Shown: positions 1 to 9,140 of the stretch, piece after piece | How positions within the stretch are numbered: the stretch's first letter is position 1 | Layout of the letters: every line of letters begins with the position of its first letter | Assembly (NCBI RefSeq): GCF_900115955.1 | Contig: NZ_FOYL01000008.1 | Span: forward strand, 62,001 to 126,000 | Source of the DNA: Lentzea waywayandensis | GTDB taxonomy: Bacteria; Actinomycetota; Actinomycetes; Mycobacteriales; Pseudonocardiaceae | DNA: 64,000 nucleotides | Direction: 5' to 3' | Made by a program: the position numbers and the translations under genes | The notes under the pieces: generated by a model | Database searches by the model: none | What the model was told of the DNA's origin: nothing | Seen by the model: the letters and a program-made list of their open reading frames with translations, nothing else

Positions 1-1019
1 AGTTCGGTCAGTGACTCGGTCACGCGGTCGAGCGTGAGTTTCGGGTCGGTGCTTCCGGGGCCGGGGAACGGATCGACGACGAGGATCACGCCGCCGGCCA
101 GGCCGAGGAACGCGGCGTGTTCGAAGGTGTCGCCGGCGGTGTCGTAGAGGTGTACCAGGCGCCGGGAGTTCTTTTCTCCCAAGAGGATTCTGTGCACGGG
201 CGCGGGCTGCCGAGGGGAGAGCACGGCGTGCAGGAAGGCTGACCGTCCTTCCGTCGTGCCGCCCACCACCGGGAGGTGCACGGCGGGGACCGACTGCGCC
301 AGAGGTGGCAACGGGCTGTGGCAGCGGCCGCAGCTCGCGGGCAGGGAGTGCTTGCCGTTGAGCAGAAGCGCCGGCAAACGGTGGCCGCACAGGCAGGTGC
401 GCCGGAAGACGCCCTGGGCGCCGGGGACGAGGTTGTGGTGGACCCGTCCGCACGCGCAGGTGAACGCGGGGCGGGCCCGCTGCTCGCACGTGCCGCACTC
501 GGTGGTGATTCCGCGCAGGGTCAGCGTGATGATCTCGAACCAGCGCAGGCCGCACGCCGTCGCGCGCACGGCCAGGACGACCGTGCCCGCCAGCACCGCG
601 TGCAGTGCCGTGACGAACGCGATCAGCAGCGTCACCGTCAGGAAACCCAGCGCGTACCCGCCCGCCAGGCCCGCGGGCGGCAGGACTAGCGGTCCGTCCA
701 GGTTCCTGATCGACCGCCTGCGCCACATCCGGGCGAACATCGAGTCCGGGAGATCCTCGTCCGGCAGGGCCACGAGCCGGTGATAGGTCGCGAGAACGGC
801 GGCGCCGCTCAGCCGCCAGACGTCCTGGAAAGCGGGGCCCGCCAGGTAGAGCCGGTGCGCGGGGTCCTCGCCGGCCCGGTGCGCCACCGGTTCCAGGCGG
901 GTAGGGCTGCCGACCGCGGTCGCGACGCCGATCGCCGTGCTCGCCGCAAACGCCACGACGAACGCCACGAGGGCGAACGGCGCGAGGACGACGAATCCCA
1001 CCACAGCCAAGGCGCCCAC
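1..1019 (-). CDS. Membrane-anchored zinc-ribbon GTPase-like protein (3' end beyond window)
   Basis: The frame is open from a GTG at 1019 to the left edge (339 residues seen). It starts with a hydrophobic stretch (about residues 4-36) and has a second one at 118-152. Cysteine/histidine pairs follow (C175/C178, C188/C190, C209/C211, C230/C233), suggesting two zinc ribbons. A P-loop-like GGTTEGRS lies at 253-260 and a G3-like DTAG at 293-296. The canonical P-loop lysine is arginine, so nucleotide binding may be altered. It starts 3 nt after the upstream GTPase stop and is therefore probably cotranscribed with it. The fold assignment rests on motifs only. The C-terminal half, including any NKxD motif, is not visible. 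Confidence 0.72.
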   Translation of the reverse strand, partial: MGALAVVGFVVLAPFALVAFVVAFAASTAIGVATAVGSPTRLEPVAHRAGEDPAHRLYLAGPAFQDVWRLSGAAVLATYHRLVALPDEDLPDSMFARMWRRRSIRNLDGPLVLPPAGLAGGYALGFLTVTLLIAFVTALHAVLAGTVVLAVRATACGLRWFEIITLTLRGITTECGTCEQRARPAFTCACGRVHHNLVPGAQGVFRRTCLCGHRLPALLLNGKHSLPASCGRCHSPLPPLAQSVPAVHLPVVGGTTEGRSAFLHAVLSPRQPAPVHRILLGEKNSRRLVHLYDTAGDTFEHAAFLGLAGGVILVVDPFPGPGSTDPKLTLDRVTESLTE

Positions 1020-1022
1020 GGC

Positions 1023-1883
1023 TCAGGTCCTCGTCGCGCGGAGCCGGGAGAGCAGCCACAGCAACGGTTCCGCCACCCGCTGTCCGTCTGCTGCGGACAG
1101 TGCGAAGCAGCGGTGATCACGTGGGACGTCGATGCCGCCCCAGCGGGCCAGCCAGGCCTCGACCTCGTGGTGCACGTCCAGGCTGTCCGACTCCACGTGA
1201 CCACGGTCCTGAAGACCGGGGCGCCGCAGGGGAGAGCCGTGGGTGAACATGTCGCGGATCAGGTCCAGCTTGCTCACCGTCAACGCCGTCGGGACGTGGT
1301 GCGCCCACGGCGCGGGTCGCGTCGGCCGAGGCTCCAGGCCGAACAGGGTGCGGACGCCGGGAAGCCACATCGGGTCGATCACGCGCACCACTCCCGCCGC
1401 GGTGGCCATGATGTCCGGTGGGCAGTCGTCCTCCGGCAGTTCGTACAGCGCGAGCACCGCCGGCTTGGCACTCACCGACCGGATGCTCATCAACATCGGC
1501 TCTGTCGTAGGTGTGCGCAGATCCGCGTACCGGTTGCGGGAGCTCTCGCCGAGCAGGTGCAAGGACAGTCCCGCCAGCGCGGCCTCGCCGGTCTCGAACT
1601 GGCGGACGGCCGCCGAGATCCACGTGCTCTTGCCCGCTTCACGTTCTCCCACGACGACGATCGCGCGGCCCGGTGCCTCGGCGTACTCACGCGGAACGGC
1701 TCGTCCGCAGGCCGGGCATACGCGGCGGGCCAGCGGAACGCGGCCGTGCGGGCATCGGTTGCGGCGCAAGGTCTTCGCCGGGAACGGTGGCGCGGACGCG
1801 CACAGCGGACCGCAGCTCATCAGCAGCTGGTCGGCAGAGCACCGAGTCCGGCAGTACGGGCAGATCACGGCGTCCCCGATCAC
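1023..1883 (-). CDS. Zinc-ribbon P-loop GTPase-like protein
   Basis: The protein has 286 aa. The N-terminus carries cysteine motifs (C8/C11/C15, C24/C28, C44, C56/C59) like tandem zinc ribbons. A Walker A motif GEREAGKST lies at 79-87, and SKLD at 204-207 matches the G4 (N/T)KxD motif, so a small GTPase fold is likely. The GTG at 1883 is chosen because it overlaps the upstream stop (GTGA); a longer in-frame start exists at 1970 but would overlap the FN3 gene heavily. The neighbour on each side is part of the same operon. It probably acts as a regulatory GTPase with the membrane GTPase encoded next. Substrate or partner is unknown. Confidence 0.75.
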   Translation of the reverse strand: MIGDAVICPYCRTRCSADQLLMSCGPLCASAPPFPAKTLRRNRCPHGRVPLARRVCPACGRAVPREYAEAPGRAIVVVGEREAGKSTWISAAVRQFETGEAALAGLSLHLLGESSRNRYADLRTPTTEPMLMSIRSVSAKPAVLALYELPEDDCPPDIMATAAGVVRVIDPMWLPGVRTLFGLEPRPTRPAPWAHHVPTALTVSKLDLIRDMFTHGSPLRRPGLQDRGHVESDSLDVHHEVEAWLARWGGIDVPRDHRCFALSAADGQRVAEPLLWLLSRLRATRT

Positions 1884-4351
1884 CGCACGACGAGGTCGCG
1901 CGGGTCGGGATGGCACACCCACATCGAGTCGTCCAGCGCGAACGCCCGCAGGTGCACCGGTCCGCGCCACTCGGCGGGCACGGTGAACTCGGCCCGGCCG
2001 GCCCGTTGGCCTCCCGGCACCGTCGCGAGCACGACACCGTCGTCGGGAGCCAGTGGCCGGAGGGCCTCCTTCCCGAGAACGACGACGTCGGGAAGGTCGG
2101 CGTCACACTCGACCTCCACCGCGAGTGCGCGCGCTCGTCCGTGCAGCCGGTAGCGCAGCTGGACCGGGCACGGCGACTCGACCGTCGCAAGTGGACCGAG
2201 TTGCCCGTCGCCGACGACGCACACCCCGAACCAGTGACTGCCCGGCTCAGCCGCGTTCAGTCGCGTTCCACGGCTCAGGTAGGCCGTTCTCGTGACGCGC
2301 CAACGGTGTGCCGCCGGGTCGGCCGGGTCGGCGAGCGGGCCGCCGTGCCGCCACACCACCAGCACCTCCCGCGCCCAGGCGGGCCAGTGCCAGGAGAGCT
2401 GGACCTGCGGGCCGAGCCGGACCGCGCTCAGTCCGGTCACGTGCACGGACGAGATGTCGACGGTCACCGGTGTGCCGATGGTGGCGACCGGTCCGGACAC
2501 GGTCACCGGTACCAGGGTGCGCCCGCCCGCGAGGTCGGCGGCGGGCACCCGGACGCGTCCGCACCGGCTCGTGGCGACGACCGGTCCCGCCACGGCGGCC
2601 TGGTCGAGCCGGACCACGCCCGCGGGCGCGGCCTCGGGGCTGGTGAGCAGCCGGATCTCGACCTCGTCGCCGCGCGGAGGTGTCCAGGTGAGGTCGACGA
2701 CGTCGCCCGCCGCCACGGCCAGGAGGTCGGTGACGACGTCCGGCTCGCCGAGGCAGACCACCGGGATGTCGATGCCGTGGCTGCGGAGTGCCGCGTACTC
2801 GACCAGCACCCGGTAGGTGTACGCGGTCCAGGGCTCCACGTCCCGATCGGTGAAGCCGTTCTCGTGCACGGGAACTTCGGAGTCCGAACCGGTGCGCCGG
2901 ACGACCGCCCGCAACGCCCCCGGCGGCAGCCGCCACTGCCCGAAGACGACTCCGGGCTCGGTGACCAGCCGCAGGTCCGTCACCTCGGGCAGCACGGCGA
3001 CCGGCTCGGACGACGTGGCTCCTCCCGGAGCGCCATCACGTGCCGCCGTCACGGTGTAGGTCAGGGGCAGCCCGACCGGAGCCTCGAGGTCGACGAGCGG
3101 CGCGGTCGCCTTCTCGGACAACACCGTCGACCCGCGACACACCCGGTAGGTGATGTTGCCCGCGGTGGACGGCGACGGCTGCCAGTCCACGACGACCGCG
3201 GCACCGTCCACAGTGGCCGAGACCGCGGGAGGAGCGGCGGCCGGGCAACGGCGAAGGCCCTCGTCGACAGCCGGGTCCGTCAGCTCGCGGCCGATCGCCA
3301 GGTAACGGGCGGCGGCGTCCTCCGGGTCGGCGTCCTCTGCCTCGCGGGCCTGGGTCAGCGAGGCGCGCAGGCGGTCGAGGTCGGCGCGCAGCCCGTCCCG
3401 GACGCGGGCCCACGACTCGGGCAAAGGGCGTGACTCCAGCACGTCCAGCGCGGCGGGGAGGCGGTGTGCGTCGACCGCCTCGAAGTAGGTCTCCGCCCAC
3501 GCCGCCTCCTCGCGGGCACACCACACGGCGTACGCGACGGCATCGGGATCGGTGGAAAGGGTTGCGGCACAACGTTGTGGGGTGGCCAGCTCCCGCACGG
3601 CCCGATAGCCGCACACCGTCGCGGCGGCGAGCGCGGCCAGCAGGTCGTGGGCGAGTGCGGCGGACAGGCCGCCGGGCGTTGCCGCCCACAGCCGGACGAG
3701 TGCGAGAACGGCCCGTTCGGCGTCCGCGGCCCGGTCTCGCGAGACCCGCAGACGTTGTCGTCGCGTCTCCACCTCGGCGGGCGTGGTGTCCGCGCCGCGC
3801 AGTTCCGCCGTGCGGGACAGGTACTCCCACAACGAGTCGTGCGGAAGGTCGGCCAGGTGCTCGCGCAACGTCGGCCAGCGCTTCGGCCGGGGGATGCGCG
3901 GCAGCGGGACGGGCTCGCGTACGACGGCGCCGGCGGCGTCCAGCGCGGCCACCACGTCGGGAGTGCTCCACCGGCCACCGGCGACGCGCACCACGGCGGC
4001 GACGTCGTCGCGGGTCATGGCGGGCGCTCCGTGCAGGCGATGGCGGACGACCTCGACGAGGGCCTGGTGCTCCTGTTCGACGAACTCCCGGTGCCGGGTG
4101 CGGGCGGCCGGGTCGCCGAGCACCGCGACGGCCGTGGAATGACACGCGTGCAGGCGTTCGCAGGCCACGGCGTGCAGACGCAGCTCGAGTGTTCCCCACC
4201 GTGCGGGCAGGTCGGTCAGCGCCGCGTCGACCTCGGCCTGACGGGGGTGTGGCGGGAGGCGGTACACCCGGAAGTAGTTGCGGTGCGGGGACCAGCCGGT
4301 CCGCACCGGCACGAGGACGTCGTCCACATAGGACTCTTCGGCGAAGGTCAT
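1880..4351 (-). CDS. Large protein with helical N-terminus and FN3-like repeats
   Basis: The protein has 823 aa. The first ~370 residues are mostly alanine/arginine-rich helix with no recognised motif. From about residue 385 there are repeated beta-sandwich-like modules with the spacing and aromatic pattern of fibronectin type III (V.W.P......Y.V....), at least four in number. No signal peptide is seen, so these FN3 modules are probably cytoplasmic, which is typical of actinobacterial NTP-dependent conflict loci rather than of secreted enzymes. The ATG lies 1 nt after the Hsp70 stop and the 3' end overlaps the next GTPase, so it is translated with both. A scaffold or client-binding role beside Hsp70 is inferred. 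Confidence 0.7.
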   Translation of the reverse strand: MTFAEESYVDDVLVPVRTGWSPHRNYFRVYRLPPHPRQAEVDAALTDLPARWGTLELRLHAVACERLHACHSTAVAVLGDPAARTRHREFVEQEHQALVEVVRHRLHGAPAMTRDDVAAVVRVAGGRWSTPDVVAALDAAGAVVREPVPLPRIPRPKRWPTLREHLADLPHDSLWEYLSRTAELRGADTTPAEVETRRQRLRVSRDRAADAERAVLALVRLWAATPGGLSAALAHDLLAALAAATVCGYRAVRELATPQRCAATLSTDPDAVAYAVWCAREEAAWAETYFEAVDAHRLPAALDVLESRPLPESWARVRDGLRADLDRLRASLTQAREAEDADPEDAAARYLAIGRELTDPAVDEGLRRCPAAAPPAVSATVDGAAVVVDWQPSPSTAGNITYRVCRGSTVLSEKATAPLVDLEAPVGLPLTYTVTAARDGAPGGATSSEPVAVLPEVTDLRLVTEPGVVFGQWRLPPGALRAVVRRTGSDSEVPVHENGFTDRDVEPWTAYTYRVLVEYAALRSHGIDIPVVCLGEPDVVTDLLAVAAGDVVDLTWTPPRGDEVEIRLLTSPEAAPAGVVRLDQAAVAGPVVATSRCGRVRVPAADLAGGRTLVPVTVSGPVATIGTPVTVDISSVHVTGLSAVRLGPQVQLSWHWPAWAREVLVVWRHGGPLADPADPAAHRWRVTRTAYLSRGTRLNAAEPGSHWFGVCVVGDGQLGPLATVESPCPVQLRYRLHGRARALAVEVECDADLPDVVVLGKEALRPLAPDDGVVLATVPGGQRAGRAEFTVPAEWRGPVHLRAFALDDSMWVCHPDPRDLVVR

Positions 4352-4352
4352 G

Positions 4353-5909
4353 TCAGTGGCGGATTCCCGGCAGCGGCGCGCTCATCTCGCTCTCGGTCAT
4401 CGCCCCGGCCACCTCCGCCTCGAGCCGCAGCGACGCGCCGTTGCCCGCGCGGGCGTGCACCTTCAGGACGCCGTCGCCCCTCAGTTCGAAGCCGATCTCC
4501 ACCGGCGCGCCCTTCGGCAGACCGGCGGGCAGCCCGGTGATCTCGCCCGCGACCAGGCTGACGTGGTCCGCCGGATCGTCCGCGAGGTCTCCGTGCACGA
4601 AGCCGGTGGCCGACTCGTAGACCCGGATCGCCATGCGGCGCTGGTCGTCGCGGATCGTGCAGACCTGGTGCCGGCGCACCGCCGGGGCGTCCGCACCGGG
4701 CGGGATCATCCACAGCATCCCGTGCCCGAGCGCGGGACGGGCCGCGTCGCGCACCACCGCCACCCCGTATCCCTTCGCGGTGACCGTGGCGATCTCGTCG
4801 GTGGTGTCGTGTCCCAGGGCGTGCCACGCCAGCCGGGCCGCGCCCTTGGCGACGGTGTGGTCGGCGTCGTGCGCCAGCCGGGCGGCGGGCAGCTCGGGCA
4901 GCTCCTCGGCGAGCCTGCGCGCCACGGCCGGCGTGCGGGACATACCGCCGGACAGCAGCAGGTCGTCGATCTTCTCGACGCCGTGCGGGCGCGCCTTCTC
5001 CAGCGCGTCCCGGGTCAGCTCGACGGTGCGGCCGAGCAGGTCGGCGGTGGCCTCCTCGTACTCGTCGCGGGTGATCGTCACGACGTGCTCCGCGCCGCCG
5101 GGAACGGTGACCAGCGCGGTGTGGCGCTCGGCCCCGGTCAGGGCGATCTTGAGCTGTTCCACCTGCCGCACCAGGCCGCCCATCAGCTTCGGGTCGCCGC
5201 GCAACGAGTCCGCGGCCGAGTTCAGCCGGCCGAGCAGCAGTTCGGTCAGCTGCCGGTCCCAGTCGGCCCCGCCGAGGCGGTGGTTCCCCTCGATGGCGAC
5301 GACCTTGGCCGCGCCGTCCGCCTTGACCCGGATGACGGTCACGTCGAACGTCCCGCCGCCGAGGTCGTACACCATCGCGGTGCGCTCGCCGCCGCGATGC
5401 AGGCCGTGAGCCACCGCCGCGGCAACGGGCTCGTTGACCAGGTCGAGCAGGTTGAGCCGCGCCAGCTGGGCCGCCTGGGCGGTGGCCTTGCGCTCGGCCG
5501 CGCCGAAGTAGGCGGGCACGGCGACCACCGCGTCGGCGACCGGTCCGGTCGCGGGCATCGGGCGGCCGAGGTGCGCCAGCGCGTCCTGGACGACCTTGAG
5601 CAGGATCACCGCCGACACCTGCTGCGGGTGGTACCGGCGCCCGCCCGCGTCCACCGTGACGTCGGCCCTGCCCATCTCGCGTTTGATCAGCGAGACGACC
5701 CGGCCGGGTTCCTGGTCGCGCCGGGCCACGGCGGCGCTGCCGACCAGAGCCGTGCCGTCGTCGGCGAAGTAGACCACCGACGGGGTGATCGACTCGCCGT
5801 CGGCGTTGGGCAGCACGATCTCGCCTAGCCGGCCCATCGCGGCCACGCACGTGTAGGTGGTGCCGAGATCGATGCCCAGCACCGGCCGGGCCTGCTCATT
5901 CGGGGGCAC
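4353..5909 (-). CDS. Hsp70/DnaK-like chaperone, short form
   Basis: The protein has 518 aa. It shows the actin-like ATPase signatures of Hsp70: GIDLGTTYTCVA near the N-terminus (phosphate 1), YDLGGGTFDVTVI (phosphate 2) and LLLSGGMSRTPAV (adenosine). After the ATPase there is only a beta-type substrate-binding region; the alpha-helical lid and tail of a normal ~620-aa DnaK are missing. The GTG at 5909 is chosen because LGIDLGTT then lies at the usual distance from the start; it overlaps the SPFH gene by 14 nt. No DnaJ or GrpE gene is nearby, so this is a dedicated Hsp70 of the cluster, not the housekeeping chaperone. It probably remodels the FN3 protein or the GTPases. Confidence 0.88.
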   Translation of the reverse strand: MPPNEQARPVLGIDLGTTYTCVAAMGRLGEIVLPNADGESITPSVVYFADDGTALVGSAAVARRDQEPGRVVSLIKREMGRADVTVDAGGRRYHPQQVSAVILLKVVQDALAHLGRPMPATGPVADAVVAVPAYFGAAERKATAQAAQLARLNLLDLVNEPVAAAVAHGLHRGGERTAMVYDLGGGTFDVTVIRVKADGAAKVVAIEGNHRLGGADWDRQLTELLLGRLNSAADSLRGDPKLMGGLVRQVEQLKIALTGAERHTALVTVPGGAEHVVTITRDEYEEATADLLGRTVELTRDALEKARPHGVEKIDDLLLSGGMSRTPAVARRLAEELPELPAARLAHDADHTVAKGAARLAWHALGHDTTDEIATVTAKGYGVAVVRDAARPALGHGMLWMIPPGADAPAVRRHQVCTIRDDQRRMAIRVYESATGFVHGDLADDPADHVSLVAGEITGLPAGLPKGAPVEIGFELRGDGVLKVHARAGNGASLRLEAEVAGAMTESEMSAPLPGIRH

Positions 5910-7437
5910 CGGTCTCGGTCCTTTCGTCCGGGGACAGCAGACCGGGGCTGATGTCGAACACGTCCAGCCCCTCCGCGGCGTCGAAAACGGGGATCGCGAT
6001 CCGCTCCGAAGGCTGCGACGGGCCGACCGGAACGGCGGCGGGCATGCCACCCGTGAGGATGATCGGAGCGTGGGTCGCCCCGGCCCGGATCCTCTCCGCT
6101 TCCATCCGCTTGACGTGATCGGGCCCCATCAGGTCGATCAGCACCTCCAGCTTGGCTGCGAGCTTCTCCTTGTGCACCTCCAGCTGGACGCGCTCGATGT
6201 TGTTCGTGACGTGCTGGTTCAGCAGTTCCTGCTCGAGCTGCCGGAACCGCTGCTGGAGCCGCACGTACTCCCGGTACTCCTTGTTGAGCTCGTCGGAGGC
6301 GAAGCGGATCTCGCCGATCGTCGTCTCGCGGGCGTCGACCTGGACCTCGGCCAGCGCCTGGGTGATCTGGACCCTCAGCTTCCCGCGCATCTCGGCGAGC
6401 TCGTGGAGGAACCTGTCGATCTCGCCGCCGCTGGCGCGTTCGTTGAAGTAGCCCCTGACCTTCTCGCCGAGCACCCGGCCCACGAACCGCTTGACCGCGG
6501 TGGACTTCTGGACGCCGACGTCGCCGTAGGCGTCTTCACCGAACCGCTTGACCAGGAAAGGCGCGGCGTACGGAGGGATGGACAGCGTCTGGGTCAGCTC
6601 GACCTCCAGCTCGAAGCCCTGGATGATCACCTTGAGCGGGCCCAGTTCCGAGTCGTAGCGGTCCTCTTTGACGGACTTGGTGCCCCAGGTCAGGGTCAGC
6701 TCGCGGGTCGGGATGTGCACGACCCTGGCGAACAGCGGGTTGATGGCGTAGGTCGCGCCGCCCGGCAGGACGTCGGTCTGCGGTCCGCTGCGCCCACCGT
6801 TCCAGAGAAACTCCCACGGTTTCTGGAAGTTGTTGTGCCCCTTCACCGTGGGCGCGGGCACGCGCAGGTCGTCGGGTGGCGGCGCGTCGGTGACGACGAC
6901 GACACCGACGTCCTCGGCGTCGATGGCGACCAGCCTCAGGTCGTCCGGCTTGGCCGGGAAGTCGGCGGGCAGAGTGTCCACTGTGTACACATCGAACACC
7001 TGCGGGTCGATGGCGTACGCTTCGCCGCCGCGCAGCAGTTCCGGCTGCACACCCTGCTCGCAGTCGCCCTTGAGGAACTTCGTGACGTTCTGGAAGCGGT
7101 CGCAGTCGACGTACCTGGACAGCCGGCGGCCTGCCGGAGCGTTGGCACCGATCTTGGCCTTGACCAGTCCCACGGTGCCCGTCGGGATGGTGACGTAGTC
7201 GTACTCGTGGATGTCGTACAGCCACGACCACGGCGGGACCGTCTGCCCGCCGCGCACGATCCGCGTGCGGCGGAGCAGGAACTCCTCCCGCGTCTGGTTC
7301 GGCGCGGGCAGGCCCCACCTGCGGGTCGCGACGGCGTACCGGTGCAGCGGGAGGTACCGCAACCTGCGCAGGATCGGCACCGCCGCGCCGACGAACACGA
7401 CGGCCAGCACGACGAGGACAACGATGACCACGATCAT
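5896..7437 (-). CDS. SPFH/band-7 (flotillin-like) membrane protein
   Basis: The protein has 513 aa. A single N-terminal hydrophobic helix (about 1-22) is followed by an SPFH-type region beginning around the YDYVTIPTGTVGLVKAKIG segment, then a charged, coiled-coil-rich tract (about 345-450) and a short C-terminal tail. Proteins of this kind oligomerise at the membrane and organise microdomains. The ATG overlaps the stop of the upstream kinase (ATGA), and the Hsp70 start lies inside its 3' end, so expression is coupled to both. Within this locus it could provide the membrane platform for the kinase and GTPases. Family membership is inferred from layout and sequence flavour. Confidence 0.72.
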   Translation of the reverse strand: MIVVIVVLVVLAVVFVGAAVPILRRLRYLPLHRYAVATRRWGLPAPNQTREEFLLRRTRIVRGGQTVPPWSWLYDIHEYDYVTIPTGTVGLVKAKIGANAPAGRRLSRYVDCDRFQNVTKFLKGDCEQGVQPELLRGGEAYAIDPQVFDVYTVDTLPADFPAKPDDLRLVAIDAEDVGVVVVTDAPPPDDLRVPAPTVKGHNNFQKPWEFLWNGGRSGPQTDVLPGGATYAINPLFARVVHIPTRELTLTWGTKSVKEDRYDSELGPLKVIIQGFELEVELTQTLSIPPYAAPFLVKRFGEDAYGDVGVQKSTAVKRFVGRVLGEKVRGYFNERASGGEIDRFLHELAEMRGKLRVQITQALAEVQVDARETTIGEIRFASDELNKEYREYVRLQQRFRQLEQELLNQHVTNNIERVQLEVHKEKLAAKLEVLIDLMGPDHVKRMEAERIRAGATHAPIILTGGMPAAVPVGPSQPSERIAIPVFDAAEGLDVFDISPGLLSPDERTETGAPE

Positions 7438-9038
7438 GAGAACTCACTCCGGATTCGCCCGTAGAGTGCGGAAACAGTGACGTTCCAGTCGTCGAACCAG
7501 GCGCCTGACGGGACTTCGTGGCGCAGGGTCGGGAAGAAGCCGGGTCCCGCGCCCGTCACCCAGGCCGGGTAGTCGGCGGGAATGCTCGCCGGGTCGCCCC
7601 AGCCGAACAGGTGTGCCAGGTCGGCGACCTCGGTTCCGTTGCCGTCCGCCATGAGCAGGCGCTGCGCTCGGAAGCCGTGCTTGCCGTCGGTGCCTTCGTG
7701 CCAGACGCGCGCGCAGTCCCGCAGAAGTCGTTCGCCGATGGACGCGACCTCGTCCAGCCCTGCCCAGCCGAGGCTCGCACAGCCCGCCGCGGCCAGCAGT
7801 GCCGCCGTGGTGTGCAGATCCGCCGTCACCAGGTCGCCTTCGGCGAGTGCGGCGGCGATCTCGGCCACCGCCGGGTCGGTCGTCGCTTCACGAGGTGTTG
7901 TCGTGACCGAGTCGTTCCGGCCCGCTGCGAGCTCACGCAAGGCTCGCAGCTGAGCGTCATCGGGCAGCGCACCCGTGCGGGCGTCGAGGAAGACGTCCGT
8001 TTCGTGGTGACCGCCGACGAGCACCACGAGCACGGTCACCCCGCGCTGCACCGCCGCGAGTCGCATGTCCCGCACCGCCGCGTCCGGCCGTTCGGACACG
8101 ACCACGACCAGAACCCGCGCATCGGCAAGGGAATCCGGGTCGGCGGAGACCCGCACCGCAAGTCCGAAGTTGACGAGCCGGGACAGCAGTTGTGCGGTGT
8201 AGCTTCTGCCTTTCCCGCCGCACAGCACCACTTCCGCGCCCACGGTGGCCAGCTCGTCCAGGATGCTCCGCACCGACGGGCGCTGTTCGGGACGCTTGTC
8301 GAGGGTGCGCGCGACCAGTTCGCGCACGACGCCCGGAACCGCGACGAGGTCCGGGATCGGTTGGGTGAGCGTGGTTCCCACGCCGGAGAACGCGGCCCGG
8401 CCGGTGGCGGCGAAGTAGAGCAGGCAGCCCCAGGAGAACACGTCGGAGGCGGGCGACGCCTGCGCGGTCCGCCGCGGGTCCACCAGTTCGGGCGCGAGGT
8501 ACGGCAGCGTCCCGACGACGTGGTCCGTAGTGGTCACGCGGACGAGGTCGGACAGGTCGGCGGCGATCCCGAAGTCGATCACGATCGCCCGTTCTCCCGC
8601 CATCATCACGTTGGAGGGCTTGAGATCGCGGTGAACGATCTGGTGCGCGTGGATGTCGAGGAGCGCCTGCGCGGTGTCCCTCGCCACGGTCAGCAGCCGA
8701 TCCGCGGTGAGCCCGCGCTCCAGGCCCGCGAGACTCGTGCCGCGGACCACCTCGGTCACCACGTACGGCTCGTCGGACTCCAGGTTCGAGTCCAGCAACT
8801 GGGGGACGTGCGGGGACCTGATCAACGTCGCGGTCCGGACCTCGCGTTCGAACCGGGTGCGGTACTTCGGGACCTCCGCGTAGGACCGGTTGATCACCTT
8901 GATCGCGACCTGCCGGTCGGTGCCGGGCCAGACGGCGAGGTACACGACGCCCATGCCGCCCGCGCCGAGCCTGCCGAGCAGCCGGTACGGCCCCAGTCGT
9001 CGTGGATCACCGGGCCCCAGGCCGGTCACCTCACTCAT
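7434..9038 (-). CDS. Ser/Thr protein kinase fused to TIR-like and GUN4-like domains
   Basis: The protein has 534 aa. The kinase domain spans about 16-265 with the glycine loop GRLGAGGMGVVY, lysine K47, HRDLKPSN at 136-143, DFG at 155-157 and APE near 180, so it should be active. Residues 265-370 look like a Rossmann or TIR-like domain (VVLCGGKGRSY, then a VLVVVVSE strand). Residues 390-534 resemble GUN4: an EGDLVTADLHTTAALL helix and a later HGFRAQRLL motif matching the GFS(V)Q signature. No membrane helix is seen. The ATG at 9038 removes a 29-residue extension that lies in the gap after the STAND gene. The TIR-like and GUN4-like calls need profile searches. Confidence 0.82.
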   Translation of the reverse strand: MSEVTGLGPGDPRRLGPYRLLGRLGAGGMGVVYLAVWPGTDRQVAIKVINRSYAEVPKYRTRFEREVRTATLIRSPHVPQLLDSNLESDEPYVVTEVVRGTSLAGLERGLTADRLLTVARDTAQALLDIHAHQIVHRDLKPSNVMMAGERAIVIDFGIAADLSDLVRVTTTDHVVGTLPYLAPELVDPRRTAQASPASDVFSWGCLLYFAATGRAAFSGVGTTLTQPIPDLVAVPGVVRELVARTLDKRPEQRPSVRSILDELATVGAEVVLCGGKGRSYTAQLLSRLVNFGLAVRVSADPDSLADARVLVVVVSERPDAAVRDMRLAAVQRGVTVLVVLVGGHHETDVFLDARTGALPDDAQLRALRELAAGRNDSVTTTPREATTDPAVAEIAAALAEGDLVTADLHTTAALLAAAGCASLGWAGLDEVASIGERLLRDCARVWHEGTDGKHGFRAQRLLMADGNGTEVADLAHLFGWGDPASIPADYPAWVTGAGPGFFPTLRHEVPSGAWFDDWNVTVSALYGRIRSEFS

Positions 9039-9140
9039 CGGTCGTCCTCGTCGTGATGTCGCAACAGGTGCCGCCTGATGGGTGAATCGTAGGATCAAAC
9101 GATTCTGAACTGGGCTTTTGTCCACTTATTGGCCACTGGG
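9039..9140. other. Only sizeable gap inside the minus-strand operon
   Basis: This 102-nt stretch between the STAND gene and the kinase-TIR-GUN4 gene is the one clear break in an otherwise overlapping series. It is AT-richer than its surroundings and could carry an internal promoter, but I cannot identify convincing -35/-10 boxes. It may divide the block into two transcription units. Confidence 0.4.

Noticed and set aside
256-4620. Long plus-strand frames in the first 4.6 kb
   Set aside because: Arg/Ala/Gly/Pro-rich, no recognised domains, lying opposite genes with clear motifs and overlapping starts; shadows of the GC bias.
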